DNA of 64,000 nt. It comes from Actinoplanes sandaracinus (GTDB taxonomy: Bacteria > Actinomycetota > Actinomycetes > Mycobacteriales > Micromonosporaceae). The stretch spans positions 62,001 through 126,000 of the forward strand of contig NZ_JASCTH010000020.1 of assembly GCF_030009775.1 (NCBI RefSeq), given 5' to 3'. The position numbers were made by a program, and so were the translations under genes. The notes under the pieces are model-generated. The model worked only from the letters and a program-made list of their open reading frames with translations, did no database searches and was not told where the DNA came from. Of this stretch, positions 16,011 through 26,523 are shown in pieces (position 1 is the first letter of the stretch; each line of letters begins with the position of its first letter).

Positions 16011-16977
16011 GGTTCACGCCGTCGTCACTGAGCAGGAAGGTGATCGAGGCGGCCAGGTGCGCGGCCTGCGCGATACCGGGGATGAGCTGCAGGAACGGAC
16101 CGGTCCGTCCCCGGCCGAACTCGGACTGGTTGACCGGGGTCATCCCGGTGGCGACCCCGCCGGGTGCCACCGCGTTGGTCCGGACGCCCTGCTGGCCGTA
16201 CATGAAGGCGGTGTTCTTGGTGATGCCGACGACCGCGTGCTTGGACGCGGTGTAGGCGACACCGGCGGCGTTGCCGCGCAGCGCGGCCTCGGAGGCCACG
16301 TTGACGATCGAGCCGCGGCCCGCCGACAGCATCGACGGGACGACCGCGCGGGTGAGCCGGAAGACTCCGTCGACGTTGACCGCGAAGAGTCTCTCCCAGA
16401 CGGCGTCGGACGTCTCGTGGACCGGGCTGAAATCGTCGACCACACCGGCGATGTTGGCCAGGCCGTCGATCCGGTCGCCGGCCGCGGCCACGATCCGGGC
16501 GATGTCGCCGGCGTCGGTGATGTCGGCGGCCACCGCGACGAACGACTCGCCCAGGTCGGCCTCGGCCTCCTGGAGCTTGTCGGCGGTGATGTCGACGCCG
16601 ATCACCCGGCCGCCCTCGCGGACGATGCGGGAGGCGGTGGCCCGGCCGATGCCGGACGCGGCGCCGGTCACGATCACGGTCCGGCCGTCGAAGCGGCCGG
16701 CGACGATCTTCTCCGTCCAGCCGCCGCTCTCGCCGTCCTCGACGGGGGTGACCCCGCCGTTGACCCGCAGGACCAGCTCGTCGACCGCCGACTGCGGCAT
16801 CCGGCCCTGGCTGAGTTCGACCATCTGCTGGAGGGGCAGGCCCCGGATCGGGGCGAGCATCGAGGGATCCGCGCCGCCCGCGGCGAGCAGCCCGCCCAGG
16901 GCCGGTCCGCCCTCCGGGTGGTCCAGCCACGCGCCGATCGAGCTGTTCGCGGTCAGCGGCTTCGACGGGTCGGTCAT
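15964..16977 (-). CDS. short-chain dehydrogenase/reductase with an extra N-terminal domain
   Basis: 337 aa from ATG 16977. Residues 1-95 form a separate, mostly helical module (SIGAWLDHPEGGPALGGLL, PLQQMVELSQG, AVDELVLRVNGG). The classical SDR fold follows: TGAASGIG nucleotide loop about residues 103-110, NIAGVVDD (NNAG equivalent) and YTASK with the catalytic Tyr/Lys. It should be an NAD(P)-dependent alcohol/ketone oxidoreductase. Plain SDRs are about 250 aa, so the extension is unusual; it resembles small helical modules I associate with C-termini of some glycosidases (recall only). It overlaps the TetR gene tail to tail. Confidence 0.87.
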   Translation of the reverse strand: MTDPSKPLTANSSIGAWLDHPEGGPALGGLLAAGGADPSMLAPIRGLPLQQMVELSQGRMPQSAVDELVLRVNGGVTPVEDGESGGWTEKIVAGRFDGRTVIVTGAASGIGRATASRIVREGGRVIGVDITADKLQEAEADLGESFVAVAADITDAGDIARIVAAAGDRIDGLANIAGVVDDFSPVHETSDAVWERLFAVNVDGVFRLTRAVVPSMLSAGRGSIVNVASEAALRGNAAGVAYTASKHAVVGITKNTAFMYGQQGVRTNAVAPGGVATGMTPVNQSEFGRGRTGPFLQLIPGIAQAAHLAASITFLLSDDGVNLNGVVLPSDGGWSVQ

Positions 16978-17013
16978 GGGGGAAGACCCTTCGGTTCGGG
17001 GGAGGGGAAGCGA

Positions 17014-17032
17014 AAGTGAACTTAGTTTACTT
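17014..17032. promoter_or_regulatory. inverted repeat upstream of the SDR gene, candidate operator
   Basis: AAGTGAAC-TTA-GTTTACTT has 7 of 8 arm positions paired. It lies 37 bases upstream of the SDR start in a locally AT-rich spot. The form fits a TetR-type operator for the neighbouring regulator; that is inference. Confidence 0.5.
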
Positions 17033-17058
17033 GCGCGGGACGAGTAATCCTCTCTCCG

Positions 17059-17253
17059 TTGGCCGTGCCCCTCACCGGCGCCGGGCCGGAGCGGTTCGAA
17101 CGGGTGAAACACGCCTGGCGCGCATGGCTCGGCGCGCGCCTCGGCGACATCACGATGTCCGGCGCGGGCGACAAAGCGCTGCTGGACCAGGCTCTGAGCA
17201 CCATCTCCGGCCGCCTTGTCGATGAGGATCCGGCCGCCCCCGTACGCCGGTGA
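17059..17253 (+). CDS. small hypothetical protein
   Basis: 64 aa from TTG 17059; GTG 17065 is an alternative. It is divergent from the SDR gene and 29 bases before the next gene. The sequence looks helical and protein-like (RFERVKHAWRAWLG, KALLDQALSTISGRL), with no membrane segment and no family I recognise. No good ribosome binding site is visible, so it may not be expressed as drawn. Confidence 0.45.
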   Translation: MAVPLTGAGPERFERVKHAWRAWLGARLGDITMSGAGDKALLDQALSTISGRLVDEDPAAPVRR

Positions 17254-17282
17254 CCGCGCATCGCGTCCGTTAGGGTCCTCCA

Positions 17283-18485
17283 ATGGGATTGCTGGACAGG
17301 TTCGCCGGTTCCCCGCGCCGCCGCTTCGCCCATCTCGCTCTCCGGGTGGCTCGGAGCACCCCCGGCGTGGAACGCGCGGTCTACCAGGCCGACGATTTCG
17401 CCATCGCCGTCCATCGGACCGGGGCCGACGGCCCCGCCCACCTCTACCTCTCGAACGTCTTCCGCGAGACCGCGGACGCCTCCCCGGCGGAACGCCGGGA
17501 ACGGCTGGAGAAGCTCCTGCGGCTGATGGCGCCGGCGCCGGACGACGACTGGGAGACGGTACGCCCGAAGCTGCGCCCGGTGGTCCGGCCGGTGACGTTC
17601 GGCGTCGCCGGTCCCGCCGGGATGCGGCCACCGCTGTCCCGCCCGGCCATGCCGTTCCTTCGTGAGCTGGTCGTCATCGACTCACCGGACGCGATGGCGT
17701 ACGTGCTCCCGGACCGGGTCGACGAGTGGGGTGTGCCGGTCGACGAGGTGTTCGCCGCGGCTCGCCGCAACCTGGCCGCGATCGCCCGCGACACCCTCGA
17801 CCGGGAGTGGCGCGACGGCGCCGCGGTCAGCATGCTCGACGACGGCGACGGATATTTCACCTCGCTGCTGCTGGCGCCCGGCTGGCTGGCCGAGCTGGGC
17901 GAGCGGATGGGCAGCCCGGCCGTCGCCTTCGTGCCCGACAACAATACGCTGCTGGTGATGCCGCTCCCGGAGGCCGGCGTCGACCAGATCTACGCCGTCG
18001 TGGAGCACAGTTTCAACGAGGCGGTCCGCTACCTGTCCCCGGTCGGTTACGTGGCCGGCCCCGAGGGGCGGGCCGTCCCGTACGCGCCGCCTCCCGGCCA
18101 TCCGCACCACCTCCCGGCCCGCCGCGCCGACGCCGTGCTCGCCCTCACCGAGTACTCGAACCAGACCGACTGGCTGGCCGAGCAGTACGCGAAGGCCGGC
18201 GTCGACGTCCACATCGGCGACCTGGTGGCGGTCGAGCCTCCGGGCGGCGGTCCCGCCGAGACGATCACCACCTGGACCGAGGGCGTCAGTGCCCTGCTTC
18301 CCCGGGCTGACTCGATCGCCTTCCACCGCCCCGGCGCCGGCGTCGAGTTCCGTGCCGCCTGGCATGTCGTGGAACAGCACACCGGCCTGCGGCCGGAGCC
18401 GCTGCTGGCCCCGCCCCGCTACCGCGTCGACGGCTGGCCCGCCCCGGAGACCCTCGCCGACCTGCGCGATCACCGCCTGGATTAG
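17283..18485 (+). CDS. DUF1444 (YtpQ)-like protein of unknown function
   Basis: 400 aa from ATG 17283. The middle (about 120-270) resembles the DUF1444/YtpQ family: a hydrophobic strand (LVVIDSPDAMAYVLPDRV), WGVPVDEVFAAARRNL, a GDGYFTSLLL strand, and AVAFVPDNNTLLVMP. The N-terminal ~110 and C-terminal ~110 residues are extra. Cytosolic, no signal or membrane segment. No biochemical role is established. It precedes the molybdopterin oxidoreductase by 73 bases on the same strand. Confidence 0.65.
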   Translation: MGLLDRFAGSPRRRFAHLALRVARSTPGVERAVYQADDFAIAVHRTGADGPAHLYLSNVFRETADASPAERRERLEKLLRLMAPAPDDDWETVRPKLRPVVRPVTFGVAGPAGMRPPLSRPAMPFLRELVVIDSPDAMAYVLPDRVDEWGVPVDEVFAAARRNLAAIARDTLDREWRDGAAVSMLDDGDGYFTSLLLAPGWLAELGERMGSPAVAFVPDNNTLLVMPLPEAGVDQIYAVVEHSFNEAVRYLSPVGYVAGPEGRAVPYAPPPGHPHHLPARRADAVLALTEYSNQTDWLAEQYAKAGVDVHIGDLVAVEPPGGGPAETITTWTEGVSALLPRADSIAFHRPGAGVEFRAAWHVVEQHTGLRPEPLLAPPRYRVDGWPAPETLADLRDHRLD

Positions 18486-18558
18486 GCCGCCTGGTGGAAG
18501 GCTTCCCCAGGAAGGGAGACTGCACCCTGACGTATGGTCGTGACCTGGGGAGGTCCTC

Positions 18559-20820
<2,262 letters not shown>

Positions 20821-20913
20821 TCCATACCGGCCGCCGCCAAGGAACAGGCCGAATACGCAGCGTGAGCAAGCAAAGTTAAGATCACCACTCTGTTCCCGAC
20901 CTGAGAGTCTCCG

Positions 20914-21927
20914 ATGCGCAACGCGATCACCAGGCGCCGTGCCCTGGCCGTCCTTTCCGCCGCGTCCCTCGTCCTCGCCACCGCCGCCTGTGGTGACGAG
21001 GACAAGTCCGGCACCATGGAGCCCGGGGTGAGGAAGGTTCAGATCGCCCTGGACTGGACCCCGAACACCAACCACACCGGCCTCTACGTGGCGAAGGAGA
21101 AGGGCTTCTTCGCCGCCCACGGCCTGGAGGTGGAGATCGTCCAGCCCGGCGACGCCGACCCGTCCGCCCTGGTCGCCGCCGACAAGATCCCGTTCGCGAT
21201 CAGCGCCCAGGAGGCGCTCACCCAGGCCCGCGCCGAGGGCGCGCCGCTGGTCTCCATCGCCGCGGTCATCCAGCACAACACGTCCGGCTTCGCCTCGCCG
21301 AAGGACCGCAACCTGACCCGCCCCGCCCAGTACGCCGGCAAGACCTACGGCGGCTGGGGTGGCCCGATCGAGGCGCCGCTGCTCAAGACCATCGTGGCGG
21401 CCGACGGCGGCGACGCGGCGACGGTCAAGACGGTCAACGTCGGGGACTCCGACTTCTTCGCGGCCACGAAGAAGGGGATCGACTTCCAGTGGATCTTCTA
21501 CGGGTGGACCGGCATCGAGGCCGAGCTGCGCGGTGAGCCGGTGAACATCCAGTACGTCAAGGAGTACGACCCGGCACTGGACTTCTACACCCCGATCCTG
21601 ATCACCAACGAGAAGCGGGTCACAGGCGACGCCGACCTGGTCAAGCAGTTCACCGCGGCGGTCTCCGAGGGCTACACCTACGCCGCGAAGAACGCCGGCG
21701 AGTCGGCGGGCATCCTGCTCAAGGCCGCTCCCGACCTGAACGCCGAACTGGTCAAGAAGAGCCAGGAGTGGCTCAGCCCCAAATACCAGGACGACGCCCC
21801 CCGCTGGGGCGAGCAGAAGGCCGAGATCTGGACCGGGTTCTCCGACTGGCTCTACCAGCAGAAGGTGATCTCCACGAAGGTCGACGGCGCGAAGGCGTAC
21901 ACCAACGACTTCCTGCCGGTGGCGTGA
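20914..21927 (+). CDS. NMT1/THI5-like ABC substrate-binding lipoprotein
   Basis: 337 aa from ATG 20914. A lipobox (LATAAC, lipidated C26) ends the signal peptide. The mature start VQIALDWTPNTNHTGLYVAKEKGFF is the hallmark of the THI5/ThiY group, which bind pyrimidine precursors of thiamine such as N-formyl-aminomethyl-pyrimidine. GGWGGPIE follows in the phosphate-binding region. It is the receptor of the importer encoded next; GTGA couples it to the permease. No TPP riboswitch is recognisable in the 93-base leader. Other small aromatic or sulfonate ligands remain possible. Confidence 0.87.
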   Translation: MRNAITRRRALAVLSAASLVLATAACGDEDKSGTMEPGVRKVQIALDWTPNTNHTGLYVAKEKGFFAAHGLEVEIVQPGDADPSALVAADKIPFAISAQEALTQARAEGAPLVSIAAVIQHNTSGFASPKDRNLTRPAQYAGKTYGGWGGPIEAPLLKTIVAADGGDAATVKTVNVGDSDFFAATKKGIDFQWIFYGWTGIEAELRGEPVNIQYVKEYDPALDFYTPILITNEKRVTGDADLVKQFTAAVSEGYTYAAKNAGESAGILLKAAPDLNAELVKKSQEWLSPKYQDDAPRWGEQKAEIWTGFSDWLYQQKVISTKVDGAKAYTNDFLPVA

Positions 21928-22673
21928 CCTTCCGCAGAGCCCTGCCCCCGGCGGTCACGCTGGTCCTGCTGATCGCCGGGTGGCAGATCTACACGAGCGT
22001 CTCCGGCATCGACGCCTGGCTGCTGCCCAGCCCGAAGGGCATCTGGGACGCCGCGCTCCTGCAGCGCGAGGCGCTCACCGAGCACACCATGGCGACGGCC
22101 GAGCTGACCGTGTACGGCTTCGGCGCGGGCGTGGCCACCGGCCTGGTCGTGGCCGTCCTGCTGCATCTGGCGCCGGTGCTCCGGGACGCCGTCTACCCGC
22201 TCCTGGTGATCAGCCAGAACGTGCCGGTCATCGCGATCGCCCCGTTGCTCGTGGTGTGGCTCGGCTTCGGCCTGGCCCCGAAGATCGTGGTGATCGTGCT
22301 GGTCTGCTTCTTCCCGGTCGCGGTCGCCACCCTGGACGGGCTCCGGCGCAGCGACCCGATGATCGCCGACTACCTGCTGATGAGCGGGGCGAACCGGCGA
22401 CAGCTCTTCACCAAGCTGCAGTGGCCACACGCGCTGCCCACCATGTTCTCCGGACTCAAGATCGCGGCGACCTACAGCGTCTTCGGCGCGGTGATCTCCG
22501 AGTGGCTGGGCGCGGAGAAGGGGATCGGCCAGTACATGATGATCCAGAAGTCGGCGTTCCGGGCGGACCGGATGTTCGTCGCGATCGCCATCGTCATCGT
22601 TCTGTCCCTGGCCGTCTTCGGCCTGGTCGTCCTCGTGGAGAAGTGGACCGTGAAGGGGCGCCGTCGTGGCTGA
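21924..22673 (+). CDS. ABC transporter permease (THI5-type importer)
   Basis: 249 aa from GTG 21924, overlapping the receptor stop by four bases. The frame is open further upstream inside the receptor gene, but this start gives the expected length. About six transmembrane segments, with the coupling loop DYLLMSGANRRQLFTKLQWPHALP (EAA-like region) facing the ATPase. Inner-membrane channel of the importer. It overlaps the next gene by 8 bases. Confidence 0.9.
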   Translation: MTFRRALPPAVTLVLLIAGWQIYTSVSGIDAWLLPSPKGIWDAALLQREALTEHTMATAELTVYGFGAGVATGLVVAVLLHLAPVLRDAVYPLLVISQNVPVIAIAPLLVVWLGFGLAPKIVVIVLVCFFPVAVATLDGLRRSDPMIADYLLMSGANRRQLFTKLQWPHALPTMFSGLKIAATYSVFGAVISEWLGAEKGIGQYMMIQKSAFRADRMFVAIAIVIVLSLAVFGLVVLVEKWTVKGRRRG

Positions 22674-23403
22674 CGCCTTGACCGTCCGGGGGCTCTCGCA
22701 CGCCTTCGGCGACCTGTCCGTCCTCTCCGACGTCTCGCTCGATGTCGCGCCCGGGGAGTTCGTCTCCATCGTCGGGCCGTCGGGCAGCGGGAAGAGCACG
22801 CTGTTCCACCTGATCGGCGGCCTGATCACGCCGTCGGCTGGGGAGATCTCGGTCGATGGGCAGGCGGCCAGGCGTGGCCTCATCGGATACATGCCGCAGC
22901 AGCCCGCCCTCATGCCGTGGCGAACCATCGAGGCCAACGTCGTCCTGGCGCAGGAGATCCGCGGCAAGGCCGACAAGCCGGCCGCACGGGAGTGGCTCGC
23001 CCGGGTCGGCCTCGACGGGTTCGCCAAGTCGTACCCCCATCAGCTCTCCGGCGGCATGCAGCAGCGCGTCGCCTTCCTCCGCGCCCTGCTCTCCGACCAG
23101 CCGCTGCTCTGCCTCGACGAGCCGTTCAGCGCCCTGGACGCCATGACCAGGATCGAGATGCACCGTTGGCTCCTCGACATCTGGGAGGCCAACCGCCGGG
23201 CGGTCCTCTTCGTCACCCACAACATCGAGGAGGCGCTGCTGCTCTCCGACACCGTCTACGTCTTCTCCCGCCGCCCCGCCACGATCCTGGAGAAGATCAC
23301 CGTGCCGTTCGGCCGCCCGCGCCGCGACGCCGTCGTCGACGACCCCGCGTTCGTCAAGCTGCGCCGCCACCTCACCGACCTCCTGACAGGTGCTCCCCGA
23401 TGA
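22666..23403 (+). CDS. ABC transporter ATP-binding protein (THI5-type importer)
   Basis: 245 aa from GTG 22666. Walker A GPSGSGKST about residues 38-46, signature LSGGMQQR about 127-134, Walker B LLCLDEPFSALD about 146-157, and the switch His in FVTHNIEEAL. It powers the preceding permease and is closest in style to SsuB/ThiZ. The stop overlaps the sulfurtransferase start (ATGA). Confidence 0.92.
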   Translation: MADALTVRGLSHAFGDLSVLSDVSLDVAPGEFVSIVGPSGSGKSTLFHLIGGLITPSAGEISVDGQAARRGLIGYMPQQPALMPWRTIEANVVLAQEIRGKADKPAAREWLARVGLDGFAKSYPHQLSGGMQQRVAFLRALLSDQPLLCLDEPFSALDAMTRIEMHRWLLDIWEANRRAVLFVTHNIEEALLLSDTVYVFSRRPATILEKITVPFGRPRRDAVVDDPAFVKLRRHLTDLLTGAPR

Positions 23404-24272
23404 CCGGTCCGCTTCTCTCGCCGGCCGATCTGGTCGTCCGCCGGGAACACGGTGACCTGGTCATCCTCGACGCGACGGTGGCGCTGGAAGCACCGCGCCA
23501 CGACGGTGACCACCGGTCGTCGTCCGGCCGTCCCGGCTGGGAACAGGCCCACATTCCCGGCTCCCGGCACGCCGACCTGCTGCACGACCTGAGCGACCCG
23601 TCCGCGCCCTACCACTTCGCCCGCCCGTCCGCCGGCGTCCTCGCCGCCCGGCTGGCCGAACGCGGTGTCCGTGACGGTGTTCCGGTCGTCGCCTACGACC
23701 GGGCCGGCGGTATCTGGGCGGCCCGCCTCTGGTGGCTGCTCGACTGGCTCGGCGTCGAGGCCTACGTCCTCGACGGCGGCCTGTCCGCCTGGCGGGCCGC
23801 GGGTCTGCCGGTCACCGCCACCGCCACCGCGGAACATGCGGACCTCGTGCCCGCCCCGCTCCGCACGCCCGTCGTGCGGGACGGGCGGTGGGTGGGGCGC
23901 GAGGACCTGAAGCGCTGGCTCGCCGAGGACGTCCAGGCGACCGTGCTGTGCGCGCTCAGCCCGGAGGCGTACGCCGGTGAGGTCCCGACCCGATACTCAC
24001 GGCGTGGCCACATCCCCGGCACCGGGAACGTGCCGGCACGCTCCCTGCTGGGCCCGGACGGCCGGTTCCGTCCCGAACCCGAGCTGCGCCGGATGCTCGG
24101 TGACCTGCTCGCCGATCCGGCGCCGATCTGGCTCTACTGCGGCGGCGGCATCTCGGCGGCCACGCTGGGGCTGGCCCTGACCGTCCTCGGCCGGGACGAC
24201 GTGGCCCTCTACGACGGTTCGCTCCAGGAGTGGTCCGCCGACCCGGAACTGCCGATCGAGCTGGGCCGATGA
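23400..24272 (+). CDS. two-domain rhodanese-family sulfurtransferase
   Basis: 290 aa from ATG 23400 (ATGA coupling to the ABC ATPase). Two rhodanese domains: N-terminal (about 8-135; AHIPGSRHAD, ARLWWLLDWLG) and catalytic C-terminal (about 150-285; RGHIPGTGNVPARSL) with active-site C247 in YCGGGISA. Such enzymes move sulfur from thiosulfate or 3-mercaptopyruvate to cyanide, thiols or carrier proteins. Its place in a THI5-type import operon raises a sulfur link to the imported compound or to thiazole formation, by inference. Confidence 0.88.
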   Translation: MTGPLLSPADLVVRREHGDLVILDATVALEAPRHDGDHRSSSGRPGWEQAHIPGSRHADLLHDLSDPSAPYHFARPSAGVLAARLAERGVRDGVPVVAYDRAGGIWAARLWWLLDWLGVEAYVLDGGLSAWRAAGLPVTATATAEHADLVPAPLRTPVVRDGRWVGREDLKRWLAEDVQATVLCALSPEAYAGEVPTRYSRRGHIPGTGNVPARSLLGPDGRFRPEPELRRMLGDLLADPAPIWLYCGGGISAATLGLALTVLGRDDVALYDGSLQEWSADPELPIELGR

Positions 24273-24862
24273 GCACACCGCCCCGGCCGGGAACCGTCGC
24301 CCGGGGAACGAGCTGGCCGGAGGCCGTCGCCGCCCGGGTGGTGGCCTGGGCGCGGGGCCTTCCCGTGGACGAGGGCCGGCGCATGATCGCGATCGAGGGC
24401 CGGTCCGGGGCCGGCAAGACCACCCTGGCCCGGGCCGTCGCGGACCGGCTCGGTGCGCCGCTGATCCACATGGACGACCTGTACGCCGGATGGGACGGCC
24501 TCCGGGAGGGCGTCGGCGTGCTGTGCGACTGGGTGCTGGAGCCGCTCGCCGGCGGGAAACCGGCCACCTGGCGACGCTGGGACTGGACCGCCGGCGCCTA
24601 CGCCGAAGAACATCCGGTGCCGGACGGTGACTGGCTGGTCGTCGAGGGAGTCGGCGCCGGTGCGCGGGTGCTCAGGCCGTACCTGCGCGGGGTCGTCTGG
24701 GTGGACAGCCCCGCCGCGGTGCGCAAGCGGCGCGCTCTCGCTAGGGACGGGGAGACCTATGCCCCGCACTGGGACCGGTGGGCCCGGCAGGAGGACGCGT
24801 ACTACGCGGCCGATCAGGTCCGGGAGACCGCGGACCTGATCGTCGAGAACCCGGGCCGCTGA
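24269..24862 (+). CDS. uridine kinase-like P-loop kinase
   Basis: 197 aa from ATG 24269 (ATGA coupling). Walker A GRSGAGKTT about residues 44-52, substrate-side acidic motif HMDDLYAGWDG, and VVEGVGAG. It resembles actinobacterial uridine/cytidine kinase-like proteins that phosphorylate small hydroxyl substrates. Being the last gene of the importer operon, it may phosphorylate the imported molecule; that is inference. Cytosolic. Confidence 0.8.
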   Translation: MSTPPRPGTVARGTSWPEAVAARVVAWARGLPVDEGRRMIAIEGRSGAGKTTLARAVADRLGAPLIHMDDLYAGWDGLREGVGVLCDWVLEPLAGGKPATWRRWDWTAGAYAEEHPVPDGDWLVVEGVGAGARVLRPYLRGVVWVDSPAAVRKRRALARDGETYAPHWDRWARQEDAYYAADQVRETADLIVENPGR

Positions 24863-24872
24863 CCTCATCGGG

Positions 24873-24899
24873 CGAACCCGCGGCCGGTCGCCGGGTTCG
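24873..24899. terminator. hairpin between convergent genes
   Basis: CGAACCCG (24873-24880) pairs with CGGGTTCG (24892-24899) around an 11-nt loop. It lies between the kinase stop at 24862 and the convergent membrane-protein stop at 24947. Confidence 0.5.
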
Positions 24900-24946
24900 G
24901 CGTGATCAGTGATCGCGGGCCGCCGCGGCCGGTCGTGCGGTCCCGG

Positions 24947-26443
24947 TCAGGGGGTCCGCGGCTCACGTTCCATGAGCGTGACGCCGAGCAGCGGGTGACT
25001 CCAGCGCTCCACGACCCGGTAGTCGCGGGCGATCCGGTCGCGTTTGGGCGCCGACATGTTCTGCAGGGGATCGGCGGGGGAGTCGACCCGGATCACCCAG
25101 ATGCGCGGCGGGGCGCCCAGGCATGCCGCCTCCGGGCACTCCCGGGCCAGGAACCGGCCGTCCACCCGCTGCCCGGCCACGGCGAGGACGTCGGCGGGCC
25201 GAGGCCGCGGCAGATAGCGTTCGTAGACGTCGCGGGCCGCCCATCCGAGGCTGGGATGGCCGTCGGTGAAGACCGCGACGTCGCCGGGCCGGTGACGGGG
25301 CGCGATGATCTGGGCGATGCGGGCCGAGTCCTGGCCGTGGCCGGCCGACTCCCGGACGTCGAGCTGGGCCGGGTACCCGAGGAACGCCGCGACGGCCACC
25401 ATCGCCGCGGCCTGCGGGCGGCCCGCGCGGGCGGCGCCACACACCGCCAGGACGGTCAGCGCGGGGATCGCGATCAGCACATAGCGGGCCACCCAGATCT
25501 CGGTGACGGCGCCGGCGGCCAGCAGCAGCGCGGGCGGGGCCAGGCCGGCCGCGGCCAGTGACCAGCCCATTCGGTCACGGCGCAGGCCGGCGAACGCGAG
25601 GGCCAGCACCATGCCGCCGACGACGGCGGAGACGAAGAGCTGGGCGGGCAGCAGTCGTACGGTCGGGGTGCCGACCAGGCCGATCCAGGAGATCTGCGCG
25701 GTCTGACGGGTCGCGTACAGGCCGAGCGCCAGCGCGGGCAGGCTGCCCAGCGCGGCGGCCGGCAGCCACGCACGGATCGCGCTTCGGCCGGCGAGGGCGT
25801 GCCCGGCGACCATGAGCAGCGCGCTGAGCGGATGGAACACGCCGGTGACGGCCACCACGAGCCCGTAGGCGACGGCCCGGCCCGGTGACGGGCGGTCCAG
25901 CAGGCGGACCAGGGCGAGCAGGGCCAGCGCGGCGAGGAACACGACGATCGCGTACGGCCGGGCCTCCTGCGCGTAGCGCGAGGAGACCGGGAGGACCGCG
26001 AAGAGCAGGCCGGCGAGCAGGCCCACCGCGTCGCCGCCGGCCCGGCGGCCGAGCGCGACGACCACCACGGTGGTGGCGACGGCGGCGATCAGCGAGGGCG
26101 ACCGGATCGCCCAGGTGCCGGTTCCGGCGACAGCGGCGAAGACCTTCAAAGCCGCGTAGTACGGCGTGAGCACCGCGTCCACCGACCCCGCGAGCCGCCA
26201 CAGCTGATCCCAGTCGAGCCGGATCGCGCCCCAGGTGGCGAGTTCGTCCGCCCAGAGCGAGGCCCCTCGCATCCGCCACCCGCCGACGGCGGCCATGACC
26301 AGCGGAGGCGCCACCCAGATCAGCGGGTACGGCCCCCGCAACGGCCGCCGCGGTGCGGTCCGGGCGGGGCTCTGCGGGCTCGGTGCGGTGACGACGCTGA
26401 TGACGATCTCCTGGGCGCGGCTGTGGACAGCCAGCGTAGGCAC
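24947..26443 (-). CDS. GT39/ArnT-like polytopic membrane protein
   Basis: About 498 aa from GTG 26443. The start is uncertain; no strong ribosome site is visible, and the frame is open further upstream into the kinase gene. GT-C features: WADELATWGA in the first loop (acidic DE), RYAQEARPYAIVVFLAAL (the QE.R.Y signature of PMT_2-type enzymes), about ten membrane segments to residue ~380, then a soluble C-terminal domain of ~120 residues. It likely transfers a sugar from a polyprenyl carrier to an external acceptor. It lies downstream of and co-directional with the sensor kinase. Confidence 0.78.
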   Translation of the reverse strand: MPTLAVHSRAQEIVISVVTAPSPQSPARTAPRRPLRGPYPLIWVAPPLVMAAVGGWRMRGASLWADELATWGAIRLDWDQLWRLAGSVDAVLTPYYAALKVFAAVAGTGTWAIRSPSLIAAVATTVVVVALGRRAGGDAVGLLAGLLFAVLPVSSRYAQEARPYAIVVFLAALALLALVRLLDRPSPGRAVAYGLVVAVTGVFHPLSALLMVAGHALAGRSAIRAWLPAAALGSLPALALGLYATRQTAQISWIGLVGTPTVRLLPAQLFVSAVVGGMVLALAFAGLRRDRMGWSLAAAGLAPPALLLAAGAVTEIWVARYVLIAIPALTVLAVCGAARAGRPQAAAMVAVAAFLGYPAQLDVRESAGHGQDSARIAQIIAPRHRPGDVAVFTDGHPSLGWAARDVYERYLPRPRPADVLAVAGQRVDGRFLARECPEAACLGAPPRIWVIRVDSPADPLQNMSAPKRDRIARDYRVVERWSHPLLGVTLMEREPRTP

Positions 26444-26523
26444 GACGGCGACGTGGCGCCGGACGCCGGGAGGGAACAGTCCGTGAACGCCCGGTGCGGT
26501 TCCCTTCGGCCGCCCCGGCTTGC

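Noticed and set aside
20821-20913. TPP riboswitch before the THI5-type receptor (CTGAGAG seen near 20901)
   Set aside because: Only the short CTGAGA-like word is present; the second conserved half (ACCTGATCTGG...CCAGCG) is missing in the 93-base leader.
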